This document shows positions 9,325-21,181 of a stretch of 64,000 nucleotides of DNA, piece after piece. Origin of the DNA: Diacronema lutheri (Eukaryota > Haptophyta > Pavlovophyceae > Pavlovales > Pavlovaceae); contig JAGTXO010000065.1 of NCBI GenBank assembly GCA_019448385.1, forward strand, positions 62,001-126,000, written 5' to 3'. Position 1 is the stretch's first letter, and the number at the start of each line of letters is the position of its first letter. The position numbers and the translations under genes are program-made. The notes beneath the pieces are model-generated. The model had not been told where the DNA came from. It did no database searches and worked only from the letters and a program-made list of their open reading frames with translations.

Positions 9325-10488
9325 TCACTTGCCACCGCCGCCGCCGACGGCGGCCGTGACGGCGCGCGCGGCGCCGTCGAGCGCGCCGCGCGCGCTCGCG
9401 AGCCACGCGCCGAGGCCGCCGTCGGCGCGCGTGTGCTCAGCGTCCCACTTGGCGATCTCGGCCAGCGCCTTGGTTGCCACCTCGTGCGCGCTGAAGTTGC
9501 GCCCGTAAAAGGAGAGGAACTTTCCATCGGGCGCGAGGAGATAGATAATGATCGAATGATCGAGCAAGTACTCGCCAGACGCAGCCTCGGACGGTGTCGG
9601 CTTGGAGGTGTAGATGCGGTAGGCGCGCGCAACGGCGTCGATCTGCTCCTGGCTCCCCGTCAATGCGAGCAGGCGCGGGTGGTAGGCGAAGCCGTGCCCC
9701 TCGACGCTCGCCGCCGCCGCCGAGCCGCCCGGCGCGGCGGACGGCGCGGCGGCGGCGCCGAGGCCCGCCGCGGCCGCGTGCGCGGCGGCGGCGGCGGCAG
9801 CGACGGCGGGCGGTTGCGGCGGCGCGCCAAAGTAGGCGCGCAGCCGCTCGGGCGTGTCGCGCGCCGGGTCGATCGTGACGAAGACGGGCGCAATCGGCGC
9901 GCGGCCATGCGCGTCCACGCCACCCGGCCGCGGCTGTGCGGCGTCAATGCGTCGCGTCACCTCCGAGAGCTTCTCGAGCTCGTCGGGGCAGATGTCGGGG
10001 CACTTGGTGAAGCCAAAGTAGAGCAGCACGAACCGCCCGCGCAGCGACTCGTCCGTCACCTCGCGCCCGTGCGCGTCGACGAGCGCAAAGGGGCCGCCGA
10101 GCGCCGCGCTGCCGACGACCTTCTCGTTGCTCAGCTTGAGCGCGAGCTGCTGGCGGTAGAGCACGTACAGCCCGGCAGCTGAGAGGCTTGTCAGGCCAAG
10201 CGAGATCCAGCCGATCGGCGTGCGCCGCTGCGCGCCGCCCGCCGGGCGGCCGCCGCCCGCGCCGCCGGACGCGGCTCCGCGGCTGCCGCCGCCGCCGCCG
10301 CCGCCGCCGCTGCTGCCGCCGCTGCCGCCGCCGCCCGCGCCGCCGTCGGTCGCGAGGTGGCGGCGCGCTCCCGGCGAAGCGAGCAGTGGGGCGTGCGACC
10401 CCGCGCGCATCGTCCCGAACGAGGCGCACCGCGCGCAGTGCGGCGGCGCGAGCTGCCGGAGCGTGCGCGCGAATCGTGGGCCGAGCAT
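9325..10488 (-). CDS. SCO1: SCO1/SenC copper chaperone for cytochrome c oxidase assembly
   Basis: Delivers copper to the CuA site of cytochrome c oxidase subunit II and acts as a thiol-disulfide reductase at the mitochondrial inner membrane. Single exon, 387 aa from ATG 10488; the frame is open further upstream but that part lies under the divergent gene and is Arg-rich. An N-terminal basic presequence and a Gly-rich linker precede one transmembrane segment (IGWISLGLTSLSAAGLYVLY). The thioredoxin-like domain has the copper-binding CPDICPDE (~residue 165) and the distal His in LLDHSIIIYL (~309). VFVTIDPARDTPERL is the typical family segment. An Ala/Gly insertion of ~35 residues separates it from the rest. 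Divergent from the giant gene with starts 56 bp apart. Confidence 0.95.
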   Translation of the reverse strand: MLGPRFARTLRQLAPPHCARCASFGTMRAGSHAPLLASPGARRHLATDGGAGGGGSGGSSGGGGGGGGSRGAASGGAGGGRPAGGAQRRTPIGWISLGLTSLSAAGLYVLYRQQLALKLSNEKVVGSAALGGPFALVDAHGREVTDESLRGRFVLLYFGFTKCPDICPDELEKLSEVTRRIDAAQPRPGGVDAHGRAPIAPVFVTIDPARDTPERLRAYFGAPPQPPAVAAAAAAAHAAAAGLGAAAAPSAAPGGSAAAASVEGHGFAYHPRLLALTGSQEQIDAVARAYRIYTSKPTPSEAASGEYLLDHSIIIYLLAPDGKFLSFYGRNFSAHEVATKALAEIAKWDAEHTRADGGLGAWLASARGALDGAARAVTAAVGGGGGK

Positions 10489-10544
10489 GGCGGCTGTCAC
10501 AGGCGGAGTGGAGTTTCTCTCGCGCGTCCGTTTCACGTGCGGCC

Positions 10545-11283
10545 ATGCCGCACGTGCCGCTCGGCGGGCTGGCAATAGCCTTCCCGTCGACGGGCGGCGG
10601 CACACGCTCGCCGCCACGCGCGCGCGCGCTGGACCCGCTGCTCGGCGCCGAGCTCGATGTCGCGCGGCTTCGCGCGCGCGAGGCCGGCTGGCACGGCTCG
10701 TTTGGCACGGCGAGCAGCCTCGACGGCCGCGAGACCGTGCAGGGCGCGCGCCCGCGCAAGCAGCGGCCGCCGAGCCTGCTCGCGCTCGAGCGCGCGGCGG
10801 CGCCGGGCGTGCTCCCCCTATCAACCAAGCCCACCAGCCCGCGTGCGCTGGCCCGCAGCTGGCCGCGCCCTTCGAGCGAGCCGCGCGCGCGCGTGCGGTT
10901 CGGCGTCGGACGCTTTGGCAGCCGCAGCGCCGGCAGCCGCGGCGACGGCAGCTGGAGCGCGCTGAGCAGAAGCAGCGCGCGCGTGTCGCCGCTGCGCGTG
11001 CGCACGGCCGACGGGCGCGCGGCCGGCGCGCGCACGACCGACCATCTCGACCCACGCCCGCGCTCGGCCGCCGTCGCCGCGGCCAAGACGGTGGCGCCAC
11101 GGCGCGCGTCCGAGGCGGCGGCGGCCACGGGGCGGCACGACGCGACGGCATTCTGGCGCGGCGCCCTCGACGCGCCGCGCGAGCCACGCGACGAGCTCGC
11201 CGCGCGGCGCGAGGCGGAGGCCGCGTGCGAGCGCGAGCGCGCGCGCGCGCAGGCCGAGGCGATCGCCGAGGCCTCAGCGCTCC

Positions 11284-11314
<31 letters not shown>

Positions 11315-14300
11315 GTGTGCTGGCGCCGACGGCGTCGCGCTGCGGTCGGCGCGCGGCGCCGCGGCGCCCGCGGCGCGCGCCACCGACGCGGCGTCGCGCG
11401 CGGTGGCAGCCGCGCAGCCGCCACCGGAGGCGCAGCCGCCACCGGAGGCGCAGCCGCCATCGTTGCCATCTCGCGCGGCCGCCCCACGCGCTGCGCTCGG
11501 CAGCGGCGACGCCGCGCCGCCCGCGCGGCCGCCTGCCGAGTGCTGCGCGTCGCTGCTCGCGCTGCACGGCCCCGTGCGCGCGCAGCCGCCGTCGGAGCGC
11601 ATCGCGGCCGCCGTGCCGGCCGCGGCTGCGGCCAAGTGGGCGGCCGCGTCGACGGGCGGCGTCGGCGTGCTCCACTCCCGTGCGCAGCGCGCGGCAGCCG
11701 CGGTGCGCGACGCCGGGCAGCGCGCGCGCACGCTGAACGAGCTCGCGCACACGGCTGTTGCCGAGCTGCTCATGGCGCTGAGTGACCCACCACCCGCGTG
11801 GCACCACGCCCTGCCGTCCGCCGATGCCGTCGGCGCCGAAGGCCCGGGCGGCGCGCGCGGCTGCGCGCGGCTCGGCAGCGCGCAGCCGCCGCCGCCGCCG
11901 CAGCCGCGGCAGCCGCCGCCTTCTGCCGCCGCGGGCGCGCGCCGCTTTGCCGCCGAGGCGGACTCGGCATTGATCGGGCTCGAGCGCGCCTCCGTGCTGC
12001 CGCTCCGCTCGGGCGTGCCGGTCCTCGTTGCGCTGGTCGCTTCGGCGCCGGCACCGCCCGCGCTGCCGCACCCGCGCGACCTCGAGCGCGCGCCGGTTGG
12101 TGGCTCGGCAAAGGGCTTCGCGGACGTGCCGGTTGATGGCTCGGCGGACGCACGCGCCGACGACGGCGCCAACGACGCGCGCGCCGGTCGGTGGGACGAT
12201 TCGCTCGACGCGCCCTTTGACGTCGCGCTCGCGCGCACCGCCGGGCTGGGCGCGCTGCTCGCGGCCGGCGCTGTCCGCGTCACGTCGGCCGCGCCCACCG
12301 CCGGCGCGATCGTCGTCGGCGGCGTCGGCGCGGACGGGCGCCAACGGGCGCCGGCCGTGCGCAAGGCGGCGGCGGCGGAAGGCGCCGCCGGCGCGGCGGG
12401 CGCGACGAGCAGCTGCTCGCACCGCGCGGTCAACGCCACGTCCGGCAGCTTTGCCGCCGGCGGCGGCGGAGGCGGAGGCGGAGGCGGGGGCGGAGGCGGC
12501 GGCGGCGGCGGCGGCGGCGCGGAGGGCGGATGGCAGCGCGTCGCGCCCGGCGCGCCGTCCGCGGCGGCCGCCGCCGCAGCCGCGCGCGCGCGCGCCGCCG
12601 CGGCGCAGCGCGAGGCGAGCGAGGCGGCGTGGACTGCCCGGCTCGCGTACGCATCGCCCTCCCACCCGCTCCTGCGCGCGCACGCGTCCGCCCGGATGGG
12701 CGGCGACGGCGATGCGGGCGAAGGCGGAGGCGGCGATGGCGACGGCGGCAGCTTTGGCGGCTGGCTCGCGATCGGCGAGCCGCTCGGCCCTGGCACGGCC
12801 ACGCCGCGTGGCGCTGGCGAGGACAGCGCGCGCTCGGGCTGCGCCGATGCCGCCGCCGCGCTCCGCTCGGCGTGCGACACCGTGCTGCGCGCACGGCTGC
12901 CGCTGCGGCTGCGACTGCCACTCCCAGGCGCGCACGGTGGAGGAGCGCGTGGCGTGGCGCAGCCGCAGCCGCAGCGCTACGCCGAGCTGTGGCTCTCGCC
13001 CATCGCCGCACCCACCGATGCCGAGCCGCCCGCCGACGCGGCCACGGCGCGCGCGCCCGCGAGGTATGCGCCGGTGGGCGGCACGGTCGGTGGCGTGGTC
13101 GGCGTGCTGATCTGCGGCCCGCTCGCGCCCGAGCTGCGCGGCCTGCCCCCATCGCTCGTCCCGAAGGTGGCCGTCGCGCTGCACGCCGCGTGGCCGCCGC
13201 CGCTGCGCGCCGGCATGGCAGCTGCCGCGCGAGGGCAGGCGGCGGGCGCGTCGGCGGCGGCGGCGGCGGTGCGTGCGCGGCGCGAGGCGGCCGTTGGGCG
13301 GCTGGTGCGCGGCGGCAGCGGAGTTGCGCGCCGCCAGTCGCAGCCGCTGCTGGCCGCCGTCGCAAGCGGCGCGCTGCTCGATGCGGACGCGGAGGCGGCC
13401 GCGGCCGCGGCGGAGGCCGCTGCGCCCGCCGCGCTCGCCGTCGCGGCCGTGTGGCCCGTGGCCGAGGGCGTGGCGGCGCCATCCGCGGGCGGCGGCCACG
13501 CGCCGGGCGTTCCGCCCTATCGCGGCGCCGCGCTCTCGGAAGGTGCGCTGTGGGCAGACTTTGGCAACGGCGGCGCGGCCAGCGAGTGGGCGCGTGCGGC
13601 CGCGTGCGCGGACGCTGGGCCGGCGGCGGGCGCACGGGGCGGTGGTGGCCGGCTGGCGCTGTCGCCGCCACTGCGAGGCGCGCGCGTCTCCGCCACCGCC
13701 GCCGCCCCGCCTGCCCACCCGGCGGCCGAAGCGGCGATCGGCCGCGCCATCGACGCATCCGCCGAGCCGCTCACCGCGCGCGCGCTCGCGCTCTGGCGGC
13801 AGACGCGCGCGCGCGCGGCGCTCGCCGCCGCAGGGCATGTCGTGCCCGACAACATTGGCTACACGCTCGAGATACTCCACCGCCCGGCCGACACTGGCGC
13901 GCACGGCGCGCCCGCCGCCGCGGCCGGCGGCGGCGGCGAGCGCCTGCCGAGGGGCGGCGGGCCGTTGAGCAGCAGCGGCGCGGACGGCGCCTTGGGCGCG
14001 AGCGGAGGCGCGAGTGGTGTGGACGTGCCGCCTTCCCTCGCGCTCGGCCCCGGCGGTCCATCGGCGCGCCTGCTCGACGAAGAGGTGCTGCTCGTCCCGC
14101 TGCTCGCACCGTGCCGCGGCCGCAGCGGCGGCGGCGACGGCAGCGGTGGCGGCAGCGGCGGCGGTGGCGGTGGCGGTGGGGTGCGACTGCCCGTTGGCGT
14201 CCTGATTGTGCTCGCGCCGCTCCTCACGCCGCTGCAGCAGAGCGCACGCACGTGGCCGCTGAGCGATGGCGGCGAGAGCAATGGCCGCAGCGGCGGTGCA

Positions 14301-16328
14301 CGCGGTGCACGCGGTGGTGCGGGGGACGATGGCAGCGTTCATGGCGGCGGTGACGGTGACGGCGGTGACGCTGTGCTGACGCACGCAGTGCTGCACGTGT
14401 GCGCGCACCACGTGCTGCCCGCCCGCTCGGCCGGCGCGGGGCACGTGCTGCGCGCAGCGCAAATGCTGCCACCACCGCCGCCTCGCGCGGGCCGCTCAAG
14501 CGCGCACGCGCCGCCCGCCGCGGCTGCTCAGTTTGGCGAGGGTGCCCTCATCCACCCCCCGCAGCAGGGTGCCCTCATCCACCCCCCGCAGCAGGGTGCC
14601 CTCATCCACCCCCCGCAGCAGGGTGCCCTCATCCACCCCCCGCAGCAGGGTGCCCTCATCCACCCCCCGCAGCAGCAGCAGCGCCAGCTGCGGGCGGGCG
14701 GTCGCGCGGCCGGCGGCGAGCGCGCCGCGGCCGAGCGCCCGTCGCTCCAGGCCGTCGCGTGGGCGGCGATGCGCTCGGGCGAAGCGATGGTCGCCATCGC
14801 ACCGTCAGGCGGCGCCATCGTTGCCGTGCCCTTTGGCGCAGACGCGGGCGCCGCGCCGCACGCCGACTCGGCCGGGCGGCCGCCCGACGGCGCGCGCCGC
14901 GCGGACGGCGACGACGACGGCGGCGGCGAGGGCGCGGCCGGCGCACGCGCGCAGCCGAGGACCTCGCGCGCGCAGCCGGACATTCTGCCGCCGGACATTG
15001 TGCCGCCGGACATTGTGCCGCCGGACATTCTGCAACCGGACGATGCGGCCGCGCGCCTCACGCAGCGCGGTGTGCTCGTGCTCGCGCTCGGCGCGTTGCC
15101 CACGCGGCGGAAGGGCCGGCGCGCGGGCGCGGGCCCGCCGCACCTGCCGCCGCCCGGCCTGGCGGACGACGGGCAGTCGCCGCTGTCACCGCAGTCGCCG
15201 CAACCGCTTCAGTCACCGCAACCGCCCCAGTCACGGCAACCGTCCCACTCACCGCAACCGCCTCAGTCGCCGCAACCGCCCCAGTCGCCGTTTTCGCGCA
15301 TCGGCGCAGCGGCGGCAGACGACGGCGGCCCGGAGGAGGAGGTGCCGCCGCTGGCCGTGGCGGTGGAGGAGGCAACGACGGCGGAGGAGGAGGTGCTACC
15401 GCTGGCCGTGGCGCACGCCGCGCTGCCCGTCACGACAGCCATTGCCGCCGCGCTGTCGGACGCCATCTCCGCCCTCCTGCGCCGCGGCCGGAGCGCAGCG
15501 CGCGCGGCGCGCGTGGCGGGCGCGGCGCGCGCGCTCGACGCAGTCGGCGCGGCGCCCGCCGTGGCGGACGTCGCGCGGCTAGCCGTGCGCAGCCTGTCCG
15601 ACGTCGATGTGGACGCGGGCCACCCGACGAGCGACGTGGCGCTCTTCGTCGCTGACGCGCCCATCCCGCGCCGCGCGGAGCCGACGCCGCACGCGACGGG
15701 CGCGCGCGCGCCACCGGCCGTTCGCCTCGCGTGTGCCACGCTTGGCCACCCGCTCGGGCTCGCGCCGCCCGCGCGTGGGGGCGACGGCGACGGCGCGGGC
15801 GGTGCAGGCGGCGTGGCCGGCACACGCGCCGCGTCTGCCAGTGCCGCAGCCAACGCCGCCCTGTCCGCCGTAACGGCGGTCATCAGCATGGCGACGAGCG
15901 CGTCGAGCGCAGCCGCCGCCGCGGCTGCGGTTGGCGTGCGGCTGCCAGGCGGGCACGGCGGTGTGACGCGCTACTGCGCGCTGCCCCTCGTGGCGGGCGG
16001 GCATCCGGCCGATCACGATGGCTGGCGCGTGATCGGCTGTGCGCTCGTTGCGTTGCCGCCGCAGCAGAAGCCGCGGCCGCAGCCGTCGCGCGGCGGCGAC
16101 GGCGTGGCACGCTCTGCAGATGGTGGCAGAGAGGCGGAGGCGGCGATCGCAGCGCAGCTCGCGGCGGAGGAGACGGCGGAGGCGGAGGCGGCGGCGGAGG
16201 TGGACGACGCCGCGCGCGCGCGGGCGCGGCTCTGCGAGGCTGCGTCGGCCGCGCTCTTCCGCGCGCTCCTCGATCGGAAGGTTGCGCATGCCCTCGCGGG
16301 CAGCGCGGCCGCACTCCGCGCGCTCCTC

Positions 16329-16362
<34 letters not shown>

Positions 16363-19300
16363 TCGATGCGCGCGCACCGCGCGGCGACGCCGCCGCGCGC
16401 GCGCGCACGCCGAGCAGCGGCGGGCGGAGCGGCGATGGTGACGACGCGCTTGGCGCGAGCGTGCACGTCTTGCTCGGCGAGGCGGCGGACGAGGCGCTCC
16501 ACGCCGCGGGCAGCAGGGACGGCGGCGTCGGTCCGGTGGTGGACGGCGTGCCGCCGCTGCCGGATGCCTCCTCAACTTTTGAGCGCGGCGTGGGTGGCGC
16601 GGTCGCCTTCGTGCCCACCGCGCACCCGCCGCCGTCCGCTTCCGCCGCGCAGGCTGCCGTTGCCAGCCGCCTTAGGTCGCCGCCTTCGCCTCCGCTCGCG
16701 CTTGTGGCTTTGAGCGGCGGGGACGCGCTCGGCGTGGCATCGGCGAGCGCCTCGACGGGCATGGTGCATCCCCTCCCGCCGCTGCTCAGCCATCTCATCG
16801 TCCGTTACCGTTACGAGCGGCCTCTGCGCCCTCTTGTGCGCACGCTGCTCGACGGCGGTGCGCCCGCGCTGAGCGCGGCCAAGCTTGCCGCCGCCGCCGC
16901 CGCGCTCGAGCCGGCCGACGCGCAGCGCGCCTCCGCGCTGTGCTACGCGAGCGCACCGAGCGGCGCGGAGAGCAGCCGCCGCCGCGCGAGCGACCCCGCC
17001 GCCGCTGGCGCTGGCGGCGATCGGCGCATCGGCGACGCGTGCGGGGAGTGGGGCGGTGGACGGAGCGGCTACGGTGCAGCGGTAGGCGGACGGAGCGGCT
17101 ACGGTGCAGCGGTAGGCGGACGGAGCGGCTACGGTGCAGCGGCAGGCGGACGGAGCGGCTACGGTGCAGCGGTAGGCGGACGGAGCGGCTACGGTGCAGC
17201 GGTAGGCGGACGGAGCGGCTACGGTGCAGCGGCAGGCGGACGGAGCGGCTACGGTGCAGCGGCAGGCGGACGGAGCGGCTATGGCCCTCAGCTCGCGTGC
17301 GTCGTGGTGCAGCGGCAGGCGGATGTGAGCGGCGCTATGCGCGCGCTGCACCTCGGCCTCATCGACTGCGCGGGGCTCCACGCGCAGAGAGTGCGCGCGC
17401 ATCGCACGCGGCCCTGATCGCGCGCGTATGGGGCGGCCTCGGCGCTGAGGCGGCGGACCCTCACCCGCGGCCCTACGCGCGATATGCCGTCTCCTCTCCT
17501 CTACTCCCCCCCCCCCCCCTCGCCCCCCCCTGCGCCAACAGGCCGTTCTCGCGCTCGCCGCTCACCACCACGCCGCACTCGAGCCGCCACGAGCGGTGGA
17601 GGCGCATGGCGTGGCAGCGGTCGCGCCCGCGCCGCAGCCGCGCCGCGCCAGCTTTGCCGCCGCGTTCGCGCGCGACGGCGACGACGACGCCGGCGCCGGC
17701 GCGGGCGAAGGCGCGGCCCATCGGCCCGACGGCGCGCGCGGTGCAGCGGACGACGCCGTTGACGCCAACGGCGGCGGCGCTGCCGTTCAAGCGCGTGGCG
17801 GCCCGTCGCTCTGGCCCGGAGAGCTCGCCGCCGCTGCAGAGCACGCCGCGCGGCCGAGCGGCGGCGGTGCGGGCGGCGGCGGCGTGGCGGCGCCTTCGAC
17901 GGGCGCGGTCGCCCACCCACAGGGGCAGCCCGCACGACGGGCGCAGTCTCCCACAGGGGCAGCAGCGGCGGCGGGCGCGGTCGCCTCTTTCGGCGCGGCA
18001 GGTGCGAAGGTGGGCGGCGAGAGCGCGGCGGTCGCCTCCCTCGGCGCGGGACTGCTCTTCCCCGCCATCGCACACCCACCGCCACTGCTGCCCCTGTGGG
18101 AGGCGGGCGCGGCGCTGCTCGCACAATGGCGGCGGCAGCAGGCGCAGCAGCACACGCAGCACACGCAGCACACGCAGCACACGCAGCACACGCAGCAGCT
18201 CCTCGCCGACGCGGCAAGTGATGGCGGTGCGGAAGGCGACGCGGCAAACGATGGCGGTGCGGAAGGCGACGCGGCAAGCGATGGCGGTGCGGAAGGCGAC
18301 GCGGCAAACGATGGCGGTGCGGAAGGCGACGCGGCAAGTGATGGCGGTGCGGAAGGCGACGCGGCAAACGATGGCGGTGCGGAAGGCGACGCGGCAAACG
18401 ATGGCGGTGCGGAAGGCGACGCGGCAAGCGATGGCGGTGCGGACGGCGACGGAGCGCCGCCCACGGCCATCGTGCCGGGCACTTCCGATGGGTCGGACGG
18501 GATCGGCTACGGGATCGGCTACGGGATCGGCTACGGGATCGGAGGGCTGCGGCCGGACTGGACGGGCTCGCAGCCTCTGCTCCTGCGGGCGCTTGCCCCT
18601 CAGCTCATGCTCGCGCATGCGGCGGCTGCGCTCTGCAAAGGTGCCACAATGCGCCCATCGCCCAACCTGTGCCATTTTGAAGCCAATCAGCCAGCTTACC
18701 CACCCACCCCCCCCCCCCCTCCTCCTCCTCATCCGCCCACCGGCCGGCCCGCGTCAGCGGCGGCGGCAGCGGCAGCGGCGGCGGCAGCGGCAGCGGCAGC
18801 GGCGATGGCGGGGGCGGGGGCGGTGGTGGCAGGGGCGGCGGCGCGCGCTCTGCTCACGGCGCGCACGCGCCCTGCGCTCATGCGCGCGCCCCCTGTGCCC
18901 GTCGCGACACGCGCTGCCCGGCCTTCCCCCCCCCCCCCCCCCCCACCCACCCACCCACCCATCGGGCGCGTGCAGTGCTCGACGTCGAGGCGATCGCGCG
19001 AGCACGCGCGACCTTCCGCGCCGCGCCCGCTGTCGACCGCACGTTGCGCGCGGTGCTCATCCTCACGTCAGGCCGCGACGTGCCCGCGCTGCTCAGCGCA
19101 CACTGGCTTGAGCTGCGCGCGCTGCTTGAGCCCGGCTGGCTCATCCCCGCCATGCTCTGCCTTGCGCCCGCGCGCGCGCTCGCTGCCGTGCGGCCCGCGC
19201 CGAGCGGAGCGCCCGCGGGGCTGTGCGCGCACATCGGCGGCGGCGAGCTCCGGCGGCCGCCGCCTGCGGCCGCGCTGCGAGCCGACGAGCACGCCGCCGC

Positions 19301-19586
19301 CGCCGCCGTCGCCGCCGCCGTCGCCGTGGGCGCGGCGGCAGGCGGCAGCGGCGGCGGCGGAGGCGGCGGCAGCGGCGTGGAGAGCGGAGACGAGGCCGCG
19401 CTCGGCGGCGACCCGGCCGAGCCTTGGCGCGCGGCGGCGGCGCTGCTGCGCGCAGTCGACGCGGAGGAGCTCGTCGTGCGCGCGTCCGTCAGCGAGCGGT
19501 TGATCTTCGAGTGGGCCATTGTCGCGCTCGCGGTGCGCGCGGCCGCGTTTCCTGCGGATTTTGGCGCTGGCGCGAATAGCGGGTGA
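10545..19586 (+). CDS. Giant repeat-rich protein with possible GAF-like segments, three exons
   Basis: Model exons: 10545-17390, 17542-18640, 18976-19586; 2,851 aa. The first junction follows a strong polypyrimidine tract; the second (donor GTGCC) joins CK to VLDVEAIARAR and keeps frame. The family is not recognised. Several spaced hydrophobic strand patterns (GGVVGVLICGPLAPEL; LLVPLLAP then LPVGVLIVLAPLLTPL; RYCALPLVAGG then VIGCALVALPP) resemble the cores of GAF domains; this is a pattern-level inference only. The linkers hold in-frame minisatellites (listed separately). The C-terminal exon is more ordinary (VLILTSGRDVPALLSAHWLE; VRASVSERLIFEWAIVALAV). Other introns inside the 6.8-kb first exon cannot be excluded. 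Confidence 0.6.
14541..14675 (+). repeat. 27-bp coding minisatellite (GALIHPPQQ x5)
   Basis: Five consecutive 27-bp units inside exon 1 of the giant gene encode GALIHPPQQ. Units are essentially identical, implying recent expansion or homogenisation. A shorter in-frame 15-bp array follows at about 14983-15045 (PDILPPDIVPP type), and a Pro/Gln/Ser array lies at about 15175-15295. Confidence 0.9.
17057..17286 (+). repeat. 30-bp coding minisatellite (AAVGGRSGYG-type x8)
   Basis: About eight 30-bp units near the end of exon 1 of the giant gene, each encoding a GGRSGYGAA(V/A)-type decapeptide. Units differ mainly at one GTA/GCA position, which gives Val or Ala. Confidence 0.9.
18150..18550 (+). 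repeat. Cluster of coding minisatellites in exon 2 of the giant gene
   Basis: Three adjacent arrays: 9-bp units encoding HTQ at about 18151-18197, eight 30-bp units encoding DAA(S/N)DGGAEG from about 18208 to 18447, and 12-bp units encoding GIGY at about 18498-18545. All unit lengths are multiples of three, so the frame is preserved whatever the copy number. Confidence 0.9.
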
Positions 19587-19802
19587 TTGCGCGCGCCAGC
19601 CACGGAGTGCGTGAGAGCTCGTCTTGTCTCTCTCGTCACTGGGAGGGAGGCACCGAGTCAGGGAGACGAGTCGGACATGGTCATTCGTCACGCGTCACGC
19701 GTCACGCATCACGTTCGCGCGTGACGCCGGGCCGACGAGGGACGTTTGTAACGTGACGCCGGCGTCCCTTCAGAGTTGCTTATACTCACGTGCGTAACGG
19801 CC

Positions 19803-21127
19803 ATGGGCTTCAGCCCGGCGGACCGCGTCGGTCCGGCCTCGCGCATCCCGATCCCGCGCGCGCGCTCGGCCACGCCGCCGCGCGCACCGTCTGCCGTGCT
19901 CGTGGGTGGGCCGGTGGTTGCGCCAGCCGAGACGTCGGCCGACCTCTTCGACCGGCCGGCGAGCGCGCACGCGGCGCGCGTCGGCGGCGCGCGTGCCGCC
20001 GCCGCGGGATGCGCGCGCGGTACGGGCGCGCCGCCAGCCGTGTTGGCGGGCCGCGTGATGCGGCGCTCGTTGGATGATGTGGGCAGTCCACGTGCGGGCG
20101 TGGGCGCGGCTGCGCGCCCATGCAGCGCCGCTCTCGGACGCGCGTCGGAGGCGGGCGAGGCGCTGAGCGCGCGCATCGGCGAGCGGCTCGCGCTGCTGCG
20201 CGGCAAGGAGGCGCAGCTGCGCGCGCGTGACGCACAGCTCGCGCACCGAGACGCGCTGCTCCTCGCGCGCACTGCCGAGGCGGCGAGCGCGGCGCGTTCG
20301 GCGCCCGGCCGGCCGCGCGGCAGCCGCATCCCATTGGACGGCAACCCAAAAGACGGCGCGCCGGCCGCGCGCGCGGGCGGCACGTCGACCGGCCGCGACG
20401 CGGCGGTCACGCGCGGCGCGACGCGTGCACGCCGCCCCACCTCGGCCACGCCGCGCACGCGCGCAGCCGAGCGCGCGGCCGTCGCCGGGACGGGCGTGGC
20501 TTCGCAGCGCAGCGGTTCGCCGGCGGGCCAGCACTCCGCGGCGATGGCGGCGGGCCAGCATCGTGCGGCGACCGCCTTCGGTCGCGCACTGCCGCGGCAA
20601 CCCGCGGCGGGCCGCACGTCGCCACCCGCCGCGCAGCGTGCGGCGCGCGCGCACAGCGCGCCGCGCCGCGCGTCCGACAGGCCGGGCGGCGTGCGCGCGC
20701 ACAGCACACCGCGCCGCGTGCAGCCGCCGCCCGCGGCCACGCGCGCCGGCGCGCGCGGCGCGGCTCGCCCGCCGTCCGCGGCGCGCGCGGCGCCTTCGCG
20801 CGCCGCGGCGCCCGCGCTGCAGCGCATCGTGCGCGGCCTCCTCGGCCGCCGGCGCGCCGCGCGGCTGCGCGCAGCGGTCGCGCTCGACGCCGCCCTCGTC
20901 GCCGAGGCGGCGTCGATGTCCCTCGCGCTGCCCTTGCGCTCGTCGTCGCCGCCACCATCGCTCCCGCCGCCATCGCCGCGCACAGCGCCGCCGCGCCGCG
21001 CGCCCGGCGCTGCCGGCCGGCGCACGCCGAGCGGCGGCGCCGGCCGTGGCGTGCGCGGCGCGTCGGGCGAGACGAGCGCGCGGCGCAGCAGCGGCGGCGC
21101 GGCCGGCGACGCGGCCGGCGGCGCGGC

Positions 21128-21181
<54 letters not shown>

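Noticed and set aside
10489-11487. N-terminal extension of SCO1 to a 720-residue ORF
   Set aside because: The extra 333 residues are Arg/Pro/Ala-rich, lie antisense to the giant gene, and the Met at 10488 starts a normal mitochondrial presequence.
17057-17286. CRISPR-like array
   Set aside because: Units are directly adjacent without unique spacers and encode an in-frame peptide; the genome is eukaryotic. The same applies to the arrays at 22574, 34285 and 48620.
18720-18975. An additional poly-Ala exon in the giant gene (about 18768-18890)
   Set aside because: An acceptor-like CAG precedes it, but no donor in the needed phase leads from it to the last exon, whereas a direct join from 18640 to 18976 keeps frame.
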